From JBBQVO01 sp038211505 (lineage in GTDB: Bacteria > Chloroflexota > Dehalococcoidia > DSTF01 > JACRBR01), in NCBI GenBank assembly GCA_038211505.1, contig JBBQVO010000179.1:1-6578 (forward strand): DNA of 6,578 bases, written 5' to 3'. The position numbers were made by a program, and so were the translations under genes. A model generated the notes under the pieces. It did not search any database and was not told the origin of the DNA. It saw nothing but the letters and a program-made list of their open reading frames with translations. This document shows, in pieces, positions 1-4,927 of this stretch. Position 1 is the stretch's first letter. Every line of letters begins with the position of its first letter.

Positions 1-118
1 AGAGATCGTCGATCTCCTCGCCATCGTCATCATCGCCGCTGACGACGTTCAGTCCGTCTGTCTGCTCATCAGCGAGTTCGTTGCGCTCGTCCTCGCCGCC
101 GGTACGCCGAAACACCAT
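1..118 (-). CDS. Unknown protein, acidic N-terminus (partial)
   Basis: This is the first 39 codons of a gene that continues past the left edge. It reads M-V-F-R-R-T-G-G-E-D-E-R and then becomes strongly acidic: 15 of the 39 residues are Asp or Glu, including a run of four Asp at residues 29-32. No signal peptide or membrane segment is visible. Two in-frame ATGs are possible, at 124 and 118. AGGCGG (complement of 125-130) touches the first but lies 6 bases from the second, so I choose 118. An acidic, low-complexity N-terminus like this is probably disordered and does not identify a family. The remainder of the protein would be needed to assign a role. The gene is transcribed leftward, away from the repeat-bearing spacer. 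Confidence 0.6.
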   Translation of the reverse strand, partial: MVFRRTGGEDERNELADEQTDGLNVVSGDDDDGEEIDDL

Positions 119-185
119 GATCATCCGCCTAACTATTCATCATCATGAGAACACGGAGTGTCACCGACAGATGGTATCGGCTGCA

Positions 186-213
186 GGGGTTGGTCGTTAG
201 TCGGTAGTAGTAG
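186..213. repeat. TCGTTAG-rich intergenic stretch, copy 1
   Basis: The stretch reads GGGGTTGGTCGTTAGTCGG and then a TAG triplet repeat (TAGTAGTAGG). Related GTCGTTAG/TAGTCGTT wording appears at 851-870 on the same strand and at 1092-1120 on the other. All three are outside genes. The copies are short and diverged, so this is a loose word repeat rather than a measured element. Confidence 0.45.
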
Positions 214-256
214 GCTCACGGGGCGGAGCCGATCCACGCAGGACACAGCAACCCAA

Positions 257-382
257 CTGTCATTCTGAGCGCAGCGAAGAATCTCTCCGTTCCCGCGACG
301 AACGCAGTCCCGGAGGCGTCGGTTGGCGAACGATCATCGGAGCTGAATTCGGAGAGATTCTTCGCTTCGCTCAGAATGACAG
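257..382. repeat. Long inverted repeat (32-bp arms, 62-nt spacer)
   Basis: The left arm at 257-288 and the right arm at 351-382 are reverse complements with one mismatch in 32 (position 272). The core is GTCATTCTGAGCG...GAAGAATCTC. The single-stranded form would fold into a very long hairpin with a 62-base loop. It lies between the unknown genes ending at 472 and starting at 118, and no credible gene overlaps it. From memory, sequences with this core recur in the spacers of many environmental bacterial genomes. Their translation gives the familiar spurious peptide FFAALRMT. No terminal transposase or target-site duplication is visible here, so I call it a REP/MITE-like palindrome rather than a defined element. 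Confidence 0.88.
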
Positions 383-471
383 GCCCAAATTGACGTATCC
401 GTTTTGCGTGGTGTCCATGGCCAACTCCGGCGCGAACCCGCCAGCCAAAGCCGACGACCAGCAGCCAACCA

Positions 472-837
472 TCACCACGGCCGAACCTCGCCGTCGTCGT
501 GGCAGGCGCTGGGCGACAGCTGCATCCGCAGGAACATCTCGCTGACGGCGGCGAGGGTGACGGCGTGCATCGCCCAGCGCTCGCGCTCCGCTTCCGGCAG
601 CGCCGTCGCGAGCGTTTGCCACGACGCGTGGATCGCGGACTCGTCGGGCGCGATGCCGAAGTCAATCGACCAGCCGCGCTCCTTCTTCAGGCGGCCGACG
701 GTGTCGGTGCGGATGATCGTATAGGCGGCGTTGCCGTGATAGTCATCGAGCACAGCGACATCGAACGCCACCTGTAGCAGCGATGGATCGCTGTTCTGTA
801 GCGCGCGACGGAGGAGGAGTTTCAGGTAGTCGGACAT
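472..837 (-). CDS. Conserved-looking hypothetical protein, 121 aa
   Basis: I do not recognise this family. The frame encodes 121 residues from MSDYLKLLLRR to a C-terminus ending GEVRPW. The composition is that of a soluble, mostly helical protein: no signal peptide, no membrane helix, no cysteine pair and no obvious catalytic motif. An amphipathic N-terminal helix (residues 2-12) is followed by a mixed segment with YHGNAAYTIIRTD around residues 33-45. Two Ala/Glu/Arg-rich helices follow, around residues 65-105. The codon pattern (GC-rich third positions) and protein-like composition support a real gene. There is no Shine-Dalgarno sequence before the ATG; a TCGTTAG-type repeat starts about 14 bases upstream. 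It is divergent from the small membrane-protein gene at 916, sharing a 78-base gap. The exact start is uncertain, but MSDYL is the best available. Confidence 0.72.
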   Translation of the reverse strand: MSDYLKLLLRRALQNSDPSLLQVAFDVAVLDDYHGNAAYTIIRTDTVGRLKKERGWSIDFGIAPDESAIHASWQTLATALPEAERERWAMHAVTLAAVSEMFLRMQLSPSACHDDGEVRPW

Positions 838-850
838 GGTTTGTTGGGGC

Positions 851-870
851 TTAGTCGTTGGTCGTTAGGT
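851..870. repeat. TCGTTAG-rich intergenic stretch, copy 2
   Basis: TTAGTCGTTGGTCGTTAGG lies in the 78-base gap between two divergent genes. It shares the words TTAGTCG, GGTCGTTAG and TCGTTAG with the stretch at 186-213 and with the reverse complement of 1092-1120. It sits where the promoters of both flanking genes should be. Confidence 0.5.
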
Positions 871-874
871 GTTT

Positions 875-899
875 GGGGACACCGCATCGGGGCGTCCCC
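875..899. repeat. Hairpin in divergent promoter gap
   Basis: GGGGACACC (875-883) can pair with GGCGTCCCC (891-899), giving eight pairs and one internal mismatch around a 7-base loop. It lies 17 bases before the ATG of the small membrane protein. It has no T-tract, so it is not a typical terminator. It could be a protein-binding site, or simply chance in GC-rich DNA. Confidence 0.35.
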
Positions 900-915
900 G
901 TTGATATTCTGGGCT

Positions 916-1071
916 ATGGCGAATGTCCTCGCGTACCTGTTCATCGCCGCGCTGGTGGCCGGGTGGATCTACTTGTGCCTCAGGTTCAAGTTCCGATGGT
1001 GGATCGTCGTTCTGTCGATCCTGTTGTTCGTATTCCTGTTCCTGTCGTTCTTCCGAATCGGCGGCGAGTGA
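916..1071 (+). CDS. Small two-helix membrane protein, 51 aa
   Basis: The protein has 51 residues and is almost entirely hydrophobic. Membrane segments lie at about residues 4-22 (VLAYLFIAALVAGWIYLCL) and 28-47 (WWIVVLSILLFVFLFLSFF). They are joined by a short basic turn R-F-K-F-R, and the tail is RIGGE. By the positive-inside rule the turn would be cytoplasmic with both termini outside. I recognise no family. I chose the ATG at 916 over in-frame upstream codons (TTG at 901 and 841) because it puts the first helix at the N-terminus and because TATTCT (905-910) sits 5 bases before it, fitting a leaderless -10. No Shine-Dalgarno sequence is present. Frame, composition and clean helices make a real gene likely, but at this length chance is not excluded. 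Confidence 0.62.
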   Translation: MANVLAYLFIAALVAGWIYLCLRFKFRWWIVVLSILLFVFLFLSFFRIGGE

Positions 1072-1091
1072 ACGATCGCCACGACGGTCAA

Positions 1092-1120
1092 CCCCTAACG
1101 ACTACTTACGAACGACTAGA
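1092..1120. repeat. TCGTTAG-rich intergenic stretch, copy 3 (inverted)
   Basis: Read on the minus strand this is TAGTCGTTCGTAAGTAGTCG followed by TTAGGGG. It resembles the stretches at 186-213 and 851-870. It occupies the 60-base gap between the converging genes ending at 1071 and 1132. No hairpin with a T-tract is visible in that gap. Confidence 0.5.
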
Positions 1121-1131
1121 CCCTCAGCAAA

Positions 1132-1959
1132 CTACTTCTCGATCGGCACATCGATCAGGGAGCCGTATTCGGTCCAGGAGCCGTCGTAGTTCTTGACGTT
1201 CTTGTAGCCGAGCAGGTGCTTCAGCGCGAACCATGTGTGCGACGAGCGCTCGCCGATGCGACAGTAGGCGATGACGTCTTTGTCCTTCGTGACGCCCTTC
1301 GTGCCGTAGAGCTGCTCCAGTTCTTCGGGCGACTTGAAGGTGCCGTCTTCCTTCACCGCCTGCGCCCACGGCACGTTCGCCGCGCCGGGGATGTGGCCCA
1401 TGCGCTGCGCCGTCTCGGGCAGTCCGGGAGGGGCCATGATCTCGCCGTTGTACTCGGCCGCGGAACGCACGTCGACGAGCGCGTTCTTCGAGTTGCCGAG
1501 GGCGCTCAGCACCTGGTCGCGCTTGGCGCGCAAATCCATGTTCGGCGACTGCGCCTTGTACGACGACGCCTTCGGCGACGGCACGTCCTTCGTCAACGGG
1601 CGCTTCTCGTCGGCCCACTTCTTGCGGCCGCCGTCCATCAGCTTGAGATCCTTGTGGCCATACATCTCGAACAGCCAGTAGGCGTAGGCGGCGAACCAGT
1701 TGTTGTTGTCGCCGTACAGCACGATCGTATCGTCGTTGCCGACGCCGGCGGAGCTGAGCAGCGCTTCGAGCGCGTCCTTGCTGATGATGTCGCGCCGCGT
1801 CTGATCCTGCAGCTGGCTCGTCCAGTTGGCGGCGACGGCGCCCGCCACGTGACCCTCGTCGTAGGCCGCGGTGTCGACGTCGACCTCGATCAGTTTCACC
1901 TTTCCGTCGCCGACGTGGTCCGCCACCCAGTCCGTCGATACGAGTACGTCAGAAGCCAT
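1132..1959 (-). CDS. Thiosulfate sulfurtransferase (two-domain rhodanese)
   Basis: A 275-residue, two-domain rhodanese, the usual length for this cytoplasmic family. It moves sulfane sulfur from thiosulfate to a thiophilic acceptor such as cyanide or a thiol, through a cysteine persulfide. The N-terminal domain (about 1-115) keeps the fold (DVLVSTDWV, IEVDVDTAAYDEGHVAGA, LYGDNNNWFAAYAYW, LMDGGRKKW) but has no catalytic cysteine: the loop position is filled by Asp-Asn-Asn-Asn. The C-terminal domain (about 140-275) carries ALVDVRSAAEY, GHIPGAANVPW and the active loop CRIGER with Cys233, then SSHTWF and NYDGSWTEYGS. These motifs closely match my memory of mycobacterial CysA2/SseA proteins. The start at 1959 is set by AAGGAGG 7 bases upstream; an in-frame ATG at 2052 lies before that site and is rejected. 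The upstream gene is a membrane protein 96 bases away. Thiosulfate as the natural substrate is inferred from the family. Confidence 0.95.
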   Translation of the reverse strand: MASDVLVSTDWVADHVGDGKVKLIEVDVDTAAYDEGHVAGAVAANWTSQLQDQTRRDIISKDALEALLSSAGVGNDDTIVLYGDNNNWFAAYAYWLFEMYGHKDLKLMDGGRKKWADEKRPLTKDVPSPKASSYKAQSPNMDLRAKRDQVLSALGNSKNALVDVRSAAEYNGEIMAPPGLPETAQRMGHIPGAANVPWAQAVKEDGTFKSPEELEQLYGTKGVTKDKDVIAYCRIGERSSHTWFALKHLLGYKNVKNYDGSWTEYGSLIDVPIEK

Positions 1960-1966
1960 TGTGGTT

Positions 1967-1973
1967 CCTCCTT
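1967..1973 (-). promoter_or_regulatory. Strong ribosome binding site of the sulfurtransferase
   Basis: The minus strand reads AAGGAGG followed by 7 bases and ATG. It is the strongest Shine-Dalgarno sequence of the minus-strand genes and fixes the start at 1959. Confidence 0.9.
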
Positions 1974-1984
1974 GCGAATGAGTG

Positions 1985-2000
1985 CGGGGCGAGCGCCCCG
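1985..2000 (-). promoter_or_regulatory. Leader hairpin upstream of the sulfurtransferase
   Basis: CGGGGC (1985-1990) pairs perfectly with GCCCCG (1995-2000) around the 4-base loop GAGC. It ends 11 bases before the AAGGAGG site. A possible -10, TATAGC on the minus strand (2009-2014), lies just upstream, which would place the hairpin at the very 5' end of the transcript. It could stabilise the mRNA or terminate read-through from the membrane-protein gene, although no T-tract follows. Confidence 0.4.
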
Positions 2001-2055
2001 AATGTGCGGCTATAACCTGTCGATCGTAGATAATCGCGGCCGCGTGATCCAATCG

Positions 2056-2556
2056 CTAGCGGATGCCGCCCATCTTCGACCAGATCGACCCGAGGATGGC
2101 CGCGCAGAGCAGGATGGCGATCGACGCCGCCAGCGTCGCGATCGACGCGATCATCGACCACTGCCGCGCCTGGGCCAGATCGGCCTCCGATGCGCCCTCG
2201 GTCTGCAGCCGCTGCAACCGGCGGCCGAGCACGGCGCCGTGCAGGATTGTCAGCACGACGACGACCGCGACGAGCGTCAGCTTGATCTGCAGCGTGATGA
2301 AGTAGCGCTTGTAATCGAGGAAGCCGTTGTCGCTGGCCTTCATATAGTTGTAGAGGCCGGTGACCACCAGCACGCCGAGCGCGGCGCCGCCGAGCGAGCC
2401 GAAGCCGCGCGTTACGGAGCTGATGACCCGTTGCCGAACTCTGACGTCCTCGATCGTCCGCAGCGCCGGCAGAGCGACGGCGACCAGGAACACTTGCGGC
2501 CCGACGAAGACCACCGCGGCGAGGATGTGCAGCCAGAGAACGATCGCTTCAAACAT
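2056..2556 (-). CDS. Four-helix membrane protein, CopD/HemJ-like
   Basis: The 166-residue protein has four predicted membrane segments at about residues 5-30, 53-72, 86-110 and 134-158. The first has a His in W-L-H-I-L-A-A (His10), followed by V-F-V-G. TM2 ends in GLYNYM, and TM3 has L-Q-I-K-L-T and a second His in I-L-H (His106). A basic stretch GRRLQRLQ follows. This His-bearing, four-helix layout resembles the CopD/HemJ/DUF2269-like membrane families, some of which bind heme or copper or oxidise protoporphyrinogen. The assignment rests on general pattern, not a diagnostic motif. ATG 2556 is chosen because longer forms would add about 114 residues translated through the upstream repeats. 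No good Shine-Dalgarno sequence is present; TACAAT lies 6 bases before the ATG. hemL lies two genes upstream, which hints at but does not show a heme link. Confidence 0.8.
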   Translation of the reverse strand: MFEAIVLWLHILAAVVFVGPQVFLVAVALPALRTIEDVRVRQRVISSVTRGFGSLGGAALGVLVVTGLYNYMKASDNGFLDYKRYFITLQIKLTLVAVVVVLTILHGAVLGRRLQRLQTEGASEADLAQARQWSMIASIATLAASIAILLCAAILGSIWSKMGGIR

Positions 2557-2562
2557 GCCTCG

Positions 2563-2568
2563 ATTGTA
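2563..2568 (-). promoter_or_regulatory. Putative -10 box, leaderless start of membrane protein
   Basis: TACAAT (five of six bases of the TATAAT consensus) lies on the minus strand with exactly 6 bases before the ATG at 2556. Transcription starting about 7 bases after the -10 would begin at the ATG itself. No convincing -35 is visible; the -35 area abuts the repeat unit that begins at 2587. Confidence 0.5.
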
Positions 2569-2648
2569 GGACGCGGGGTCGCTTAGCGGAAAGCCGGCGC
2601 GTGACGAGCTCTCGTTGCCGGGCGGCCCGCCGATAGCACCTTGATGGC

Positions 2649-2679
2649 GATGTTGGAAGTTGGAGGTTGGATGTTGGAT
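2649..2679. repeat. 7-nt tandem array (GATGTTG), copy 1
   Basis: The units are GATGTTG, GAAGTTG, GAGGTTG, GATGTTG and a partial GAT, so about 4.4 heptamers. The period of seven is not a multiple of three, which argues against coding. This array is more degenerate than its partner at 2809-2840. Confidence 0.88.
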
Positions 2680-2702
2680 CCGGCCAACCAAATCCGATGT
2701 GG

Positions 2703-2722
2703 GACAGCCGTCCTCGGCTGTC
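2703..2722. repeat. Perfect 8-bp hairpin in repeat copy 1
   Basis: GACAGCCG pairs with CGGCTGTC around the 4-base loop TCCT. The identical hairpin is at 2863-2882. No T-tract follows on either strand. Confidence 0.85.
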
Positions 2723-2808
2723 GAGCTGCGGCGGCCACGGTACCCGGAAAGCCGGCGCGTGACGATCTCGCGTTGCCGGGCGGCCCCGTCGGTAAGCATC
2801 TTGATGGC

Positions 2809-2840
2809 GATGTTCGATGTTGGATGTTGGATGTTGGATG
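2809..2840. repeat. 7-nt tandem array (GATGTTG), copy 2
   Basis: One GATGTTC is followed by three perfect GATGTTG heptamers and a partial GATG. This array is cleaner than the one at 2649-2679, as expected if arrays expand and decay independently after duplication of the whole unit. Confidence 0.88.
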
Positions 2841-2862
2841 CGGCGGCCCGCATTCGATGTGG

Positions 2863-2882
2863 GACAGCCGTCCTCGGCTGTC
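2863..2882. repeat. Perfect 8-bp hairpin in repeat copy 2
   Basis: Identical to the hairpin at 2703-2722: GACAGCCG, loop TCCT, CGGCTGTC. Its exact conservation within the 44-base shared block suggests that this is the functional or recently copied core of the unit. Confidence 0.85.
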
Positions 2883-2945
2883 GAGCTGCGGCGGCCACCG
2901 GTCCACCGTCGAGCGGCGCGCCGTGGCCGCCCGTGATCGCGCGCG

Positions 2946-3467
2946 TCAGTCCGTCGCGTCGCCGCGAGCGCTTGCCGTCCGCCCAGCCACGGACGCGCGC
3001 ACCCGCCCTGCCTCCCGCAAGCCGAGATCGACGATCCCGGTCTCGGCGATGCGGCCGGCATCGACGCGCATGAGCGCGACCGTTTGCCGCTTGTGGAAGC
3101 CGACGCGGCCTGCGGCGCCGGGGTTCACATACAGCATGTCGCTGCGCTGCTCGATCAGCGTCTGGTGACTGTGGCCGAAGACCACGACGTCCGTGCCGTC
3201 CGGCGGCGTCGCGTGCGGTCGCTGATGCACAAGATGAAATCGCACGCCACCGAGCGAGAAGTCGAGCCGAAACGGCAGGCCGAGGCCGCCGAGCTTCTCG
3301 TCGTTGTTGCCGTAGACGGCGTGCAGCGGCGCCATCGCGCGCAGCGCCGCCAGCACCGTCTCGCCGCCGACATCCCCCGCGAGCACGATCGCATCGACAC
3401 CGTCGAACGCCGCGTCGAGCCGCGGATCAACGTGGCCGTGCGTGTCAGCGATGATCCCGATCAGCAT
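2946..3467 (-). CDS. YfcE/MJ0936-type metallophosphoesterase
   Basis: A 173-residue calcineurin-like phosphoesterase of the small YfcE/MJ0936 class, cytoplasmic and dependent on two metal ions. Members hydrolyse phosphodiesters in vitro, but the physiological substrate is usually unknown. The motifs are in order: D8-x-H10-G (IIADTHGHVD), G31-D32 (LAGDVGG), G53-N54-N55-D56 (YGNNDEK), H81 (HLVHQRP) and G98-H99-S100-H101 (VFGHSHQT). YVNPGAAG follows near residue 113. All expected metal ligands are present; the residue after His81 is Gln where many relatives have Gly. Core length is normal. After about residue 150 the protein ends in an Ala/Arg-rich tail without motifs. The start at 3467 puts the first motif at the N-terminus as in the family. 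There is no Shine-Dalgarno sequence; TATCCT lies 5 bases before the ATG. hemL lies 149 bases upstream in the same direction. Confidence 0.92.
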   Translation of the reverse strand: MLIGIIADTHGHVDPRLDAAFDGVDAIVLAGDVGGETVLAALRAMAPLHAVYGNNDEKLGGLGLPFRLDFSLGGVRFHLVHQRPHATPPDGTDVVVFGHSHQTLIEQRSDMLYVNPGAAGRVGFHKRQTVALMRVDAGRIAETGIVDLGLREAGRVRASVAGRTASARGDATD

Positions 3468-3616
3468 AGTGCAGGATAGCGTTGTGGCTCTCCCTATCCG
3501 TGTCTGACTGCAGGGCGACGAGTCGTACTCGAGCACGACCCCGCATCTCGGTGCCCGCTCTCCGGCCCCACCAACCGAACCCTTCGTGCTCTTCGTGGTC
3601 AACCCGAGCGCCGGAT
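3468..3616. other. Spacer between hemL and the phosphoesterase
   Basis: The 149 bases contain a short hairpin at 3519-3531 (CGAGT, loop CGT, ACTCG) and the CACGAAG direct repeat at 3581-3599. No T-tract terminator for hemL is evident. A frame open through this spacer joins it to the metallophosphoesterase, but that extension has no protein-like features. Confidence 0.55.
3581..3599 (-). repeat. CACGAAG direct repeat downstream of hemL
   Basis: On the minus strand this reads CCACGAAGAGCACGAAGG, two near-identical 9-base units (CACGAAGAG and CACGAAGG). It begins 18 bases after the hemL stop. From memory the phrase is common just outside genes in many uncultured-bacterium genomes, where it gives spurious TKSTKG or DHEEHEG peptides. 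Both appear here in two of the frames. Confidence 0.65.
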
Positions 3617-4915
3617 TCAGCGGGCGGCGGCGAAGGCGATCGTCGCCGCCGCAATCGTTTCGTCGAAGTCGCGCTGCTGGTGCGCCAGCGAGACGAACAT
3701 CGCTTCGTACTGCGACGGCGGCAGGTAGACGCCGCCATCGAGCATGGCGCGGAAGAAGCGGCCATAGCGCTCGGCGTCGGCGCGCTTCGCCGACTCGTAG
3801 TCGTGCGGCGCTTCCGGCGAGAAGAAGATCGTCATCATCGACCCGAGCTGCGTGATCGTGACGCCGTCGCACTCGGCCGCTCGAGCGGCTTCGCGCAGCG
3901 ACTCCGCGAGCCGCGCGCCCATCTCGTCGAGCCCGCGATAGATGCCGTCGTTGGCGAGGGTGCGCAGCATGACGATGCCCGCCGCCATCGCCATCGGGTT
4001 GCCGGACAGCGTGCCCGCCTGATAGACCGGGCCGACGGGCGCCACCATCTGCATGATCTCGGCGCGGCCGCCGTAGGCACCGACGGGGAGGCCGCCGCCG
4101 ATCACTTTGCCGAGGCACGTCATGTCCGGCACGACGCCGTAGTACATCTGCGCGCCCCCGTAGGCGAGACGGAAGCCGGTGATCACTTCGTCGAAGATCA
4201 GCAGCGTGCCGTGCGCCGACGTGATCTCGCGCAGGAACTGCAAGAAGCCATCGACCGGCGGCACGAGGCCCATGTTCGCCGGCACCGGCTCGACGATCAG
4301 CGCCGCGATCGCGTCCGCATGTTCGGAGAAGACGCGCTCGACGGCGGCGCGATCGTTGAACGGCGCCAGCAGCGTCTCGGCGGCGAACGACGCTGGCACG
4401 CCGGCGCTATCGGGCAGCGCCAAAGTCGCGACGCCGGAGCCGGCCTTCGCGAGCAGGCCGTCGGAGTGGCCGTGATAGCCGCCCTCGAACTTCAGGATCT
4501 TGTCGCGGCCGGTGAAGGCGCGGGCGACGCGTAGCGCCGACATCGTCGCCTCGGTGCCGCTGTTGACGAAGCGCACCTGCTCGATCGACGGCACGGCGTC
4601 GCAGACGAGGCGCGCCAGCTCGACTTCTAGCTCGGTCGTCGCGCCGAAGCTCGTGCCGCGCTCGGCCGCCTTCTGCAGGATGGCGACGATCGACGGGTGC
4701 GCGTGGCCGAGGATCAGCGGCCCCCACGACGCCACGTAGTCGACGTACTCGTTGCCGTCGGCGTCCCAGATCCGCGACCCCTTGCCGTACGAGGTCACCA
4801 CCGGCTCGCCACCCACAGCCTTGAACGCCCGCACCGGCGAGTTCACCCCGCCCGGCATAAACAGCCGCGCCTGCTCAGTGATCTCGTGGGAGCGATCGTG
4901 GCGTCGTGCGGTCAT
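3617..4915 (-). CDS. hemL: Glutamate-1-semialdehyde 2,1-aminomutase
   Basis: This 432-residue class-III aminotransferase-fold enzyme converts glutamate-1-semialdehyde to 5-aminolevulinate, the last step of the C5 route to tetrapyrroles. It uses pyridoxal phosphate in the cytoplasm, normally as a dimer, and its length is typical. Visible motifs are PGGVNSPVRAF (21-31), the glycine/aspartate stretch around 45-60, VNSGTEATMSALRVAR (117-132), GGYHGHSD (145-152), LIFDEVITGFR (239-249, with cofactor-binding Asp242), GKVIGGGLPVGAYGG (269-283, with Schiff-base Lys270) and GTLSGNP (301-307). PVRAF, GGYHG and GGGLPVGA separate HemL from other class-III aminotransferases. ATG 4915 is chosen because upstream extension gives 43 residues unlike the family. 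No Shine-Dalgarno sequence is present; TACACT lies 6 bases before the ATG. The gene is divergent from a small four-cysteine protein and has no other clear heme gene beside it. Confidence 0.97.
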   Translation of the reverse strand: MTARRHDRSHEITEQARLFMPGGVNSPVRAFKAVGGEPVVTSYGKGSRIWDADGNEYVDYVASWGPLILGHAHPSIVAILQKAAERGTSFGATTELEVELARLVCDAVPSIEQVRFVNSGTEATMSALRVARAFTGRDKILKFEGGYHGHSDGLLAKAGSGVATLALPDSAGVPASFAAETLLAPFNDRAAVERVFSEHADAIAALIVEPVPANMGLVPPVDGFLQFLREITSAHGTLLIFDEVITGFRLAYGGAQMYYGVVPDMTCLGKVIGGGLPVGAYGGRAEIMQMVAPVGPVYQAGTLSGNPMAMAAGIVMLRTLANDGIYRGLDEMGARLAESLREAARAAECDGVTITQLGSMMTIFFSPEAPHDYESAKRADAERYGRFFRAMLDGGVYLPPSQYEAMFVSLAHQQRDFDETIAAATIAFAAAR

Positions 4916-4921
4916 GGGGGT

Positions 4922-4927
4922 AGTGTA
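4922..4927 (-). promoter_or_regulatory. Putative -10 box, leaderless start of hemL
   Basis: TACACT on the minus strand is followed by ACCCCC and the hemL ATG. The same hexamer with the same 6-base gap precedes the divergent gene at 5067. No clear -35 is seen. Confidence 0.48.

Larger units (their letters stand above)
125..471. other. Intergenic spacer with inverted repeat
   Basis: This 347-base stretch separates two minus-strand genes. It holds the long inverted repeat at 257-382 and a short TCGTTAG-rich stretch at 186-213. The left part (131-180) is locally less GC-rich than the genes and may contain the promoter of the leftmost gene, but I see no convincing -35/-10 pair. The right part (383-471), directly after the stop of the 121-aa gene, shows no terminator with a T-tract. 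Open frames crossing this region run through both arms of the palindrome and are not credible genes. Confidence 0.7.
2587..2738. repeat. Duplicated intergenic unit, copy 1 (152 nt)
   Basis: First of two adjacent copies, separated by 6 bases. The shared order is a GGAAAGCCGGCGCGTGACGA block, CGTTGCCGGGCGGCC, TTGATGGCGATGTT, a 7-nt tandem array, then a 44-base block (2695-2738) identical to the second copy. That last block contains a perfect hairpin. The copies differ mainly in the heptamer array and the 14 bases after it. The unit begins 30 bases upstream of the membrane-protein ATG. Translations give HPTSNIQ-type peptides, a familiar spurious product, and no gene is credible. Confidence 0.92.
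2745..2898. repeat. Duplicated intergenic unit, copy 2 (154 nt)
   Basis: Second copy of the unit at 2587-2738, in the same orientation. It starts with 21 bases identical to copy 1 and ends with the same 44-base block (2855-2898). Together the two copies fill nearly all of the 389-base gap between the membrane-protein gene and the metallophosphoesterase stop at 2946. The remaining 47 bases (2899-2945) show no clear signal. Confidence 0.92.

Noticed and set aside
257..382. Insertion sequence ends
   Set aside because: No transposase gene fits in the 62-base loop and no target-site duplication is visible.
216..665. A 149-codon minus-strand frame containing RFFAALRMT
   Set aside because: It passes through both arms of the inverted repeat; that peptide is a known spurious product of the palindrome, and the frame overlaps the better 121-aa gene.
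1960..2052. 31-residue N-terminal extension of the sulfurtransferase from ATG 2052
   Set aside because: The AAGGAGG site lies between this ATG and the one at 1959, and the extension is unlike family N-termini.
1216..2586. A 456-codon open frame on the plus strand
   Set aside because: It runs opposite to the sulfurtransferase and the four-helix membrane gene, which have clear motifs. Its translation is Arg/His/Val-rich without domains, typical of antisense frames in GC-rich DNA.
2587..2898. CRISPR array
   Set aside because: Only two long units with related internal sequence, no short repeats with unique spacers, and no cas genes nearby.
2583..3061. Minus-strand frames giving HPTSNIQ- and TAVPH-type peptides
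   Set aside because: They are translations of the duplicated repeat units; the 7-nt period breaks any coding frame.
3482..4534. A 350-codon open frame on the plus strand
   Set aside because: It is antisense to hemL, with Arg/Ala/His-rich composition and no motif. hemL is certain.
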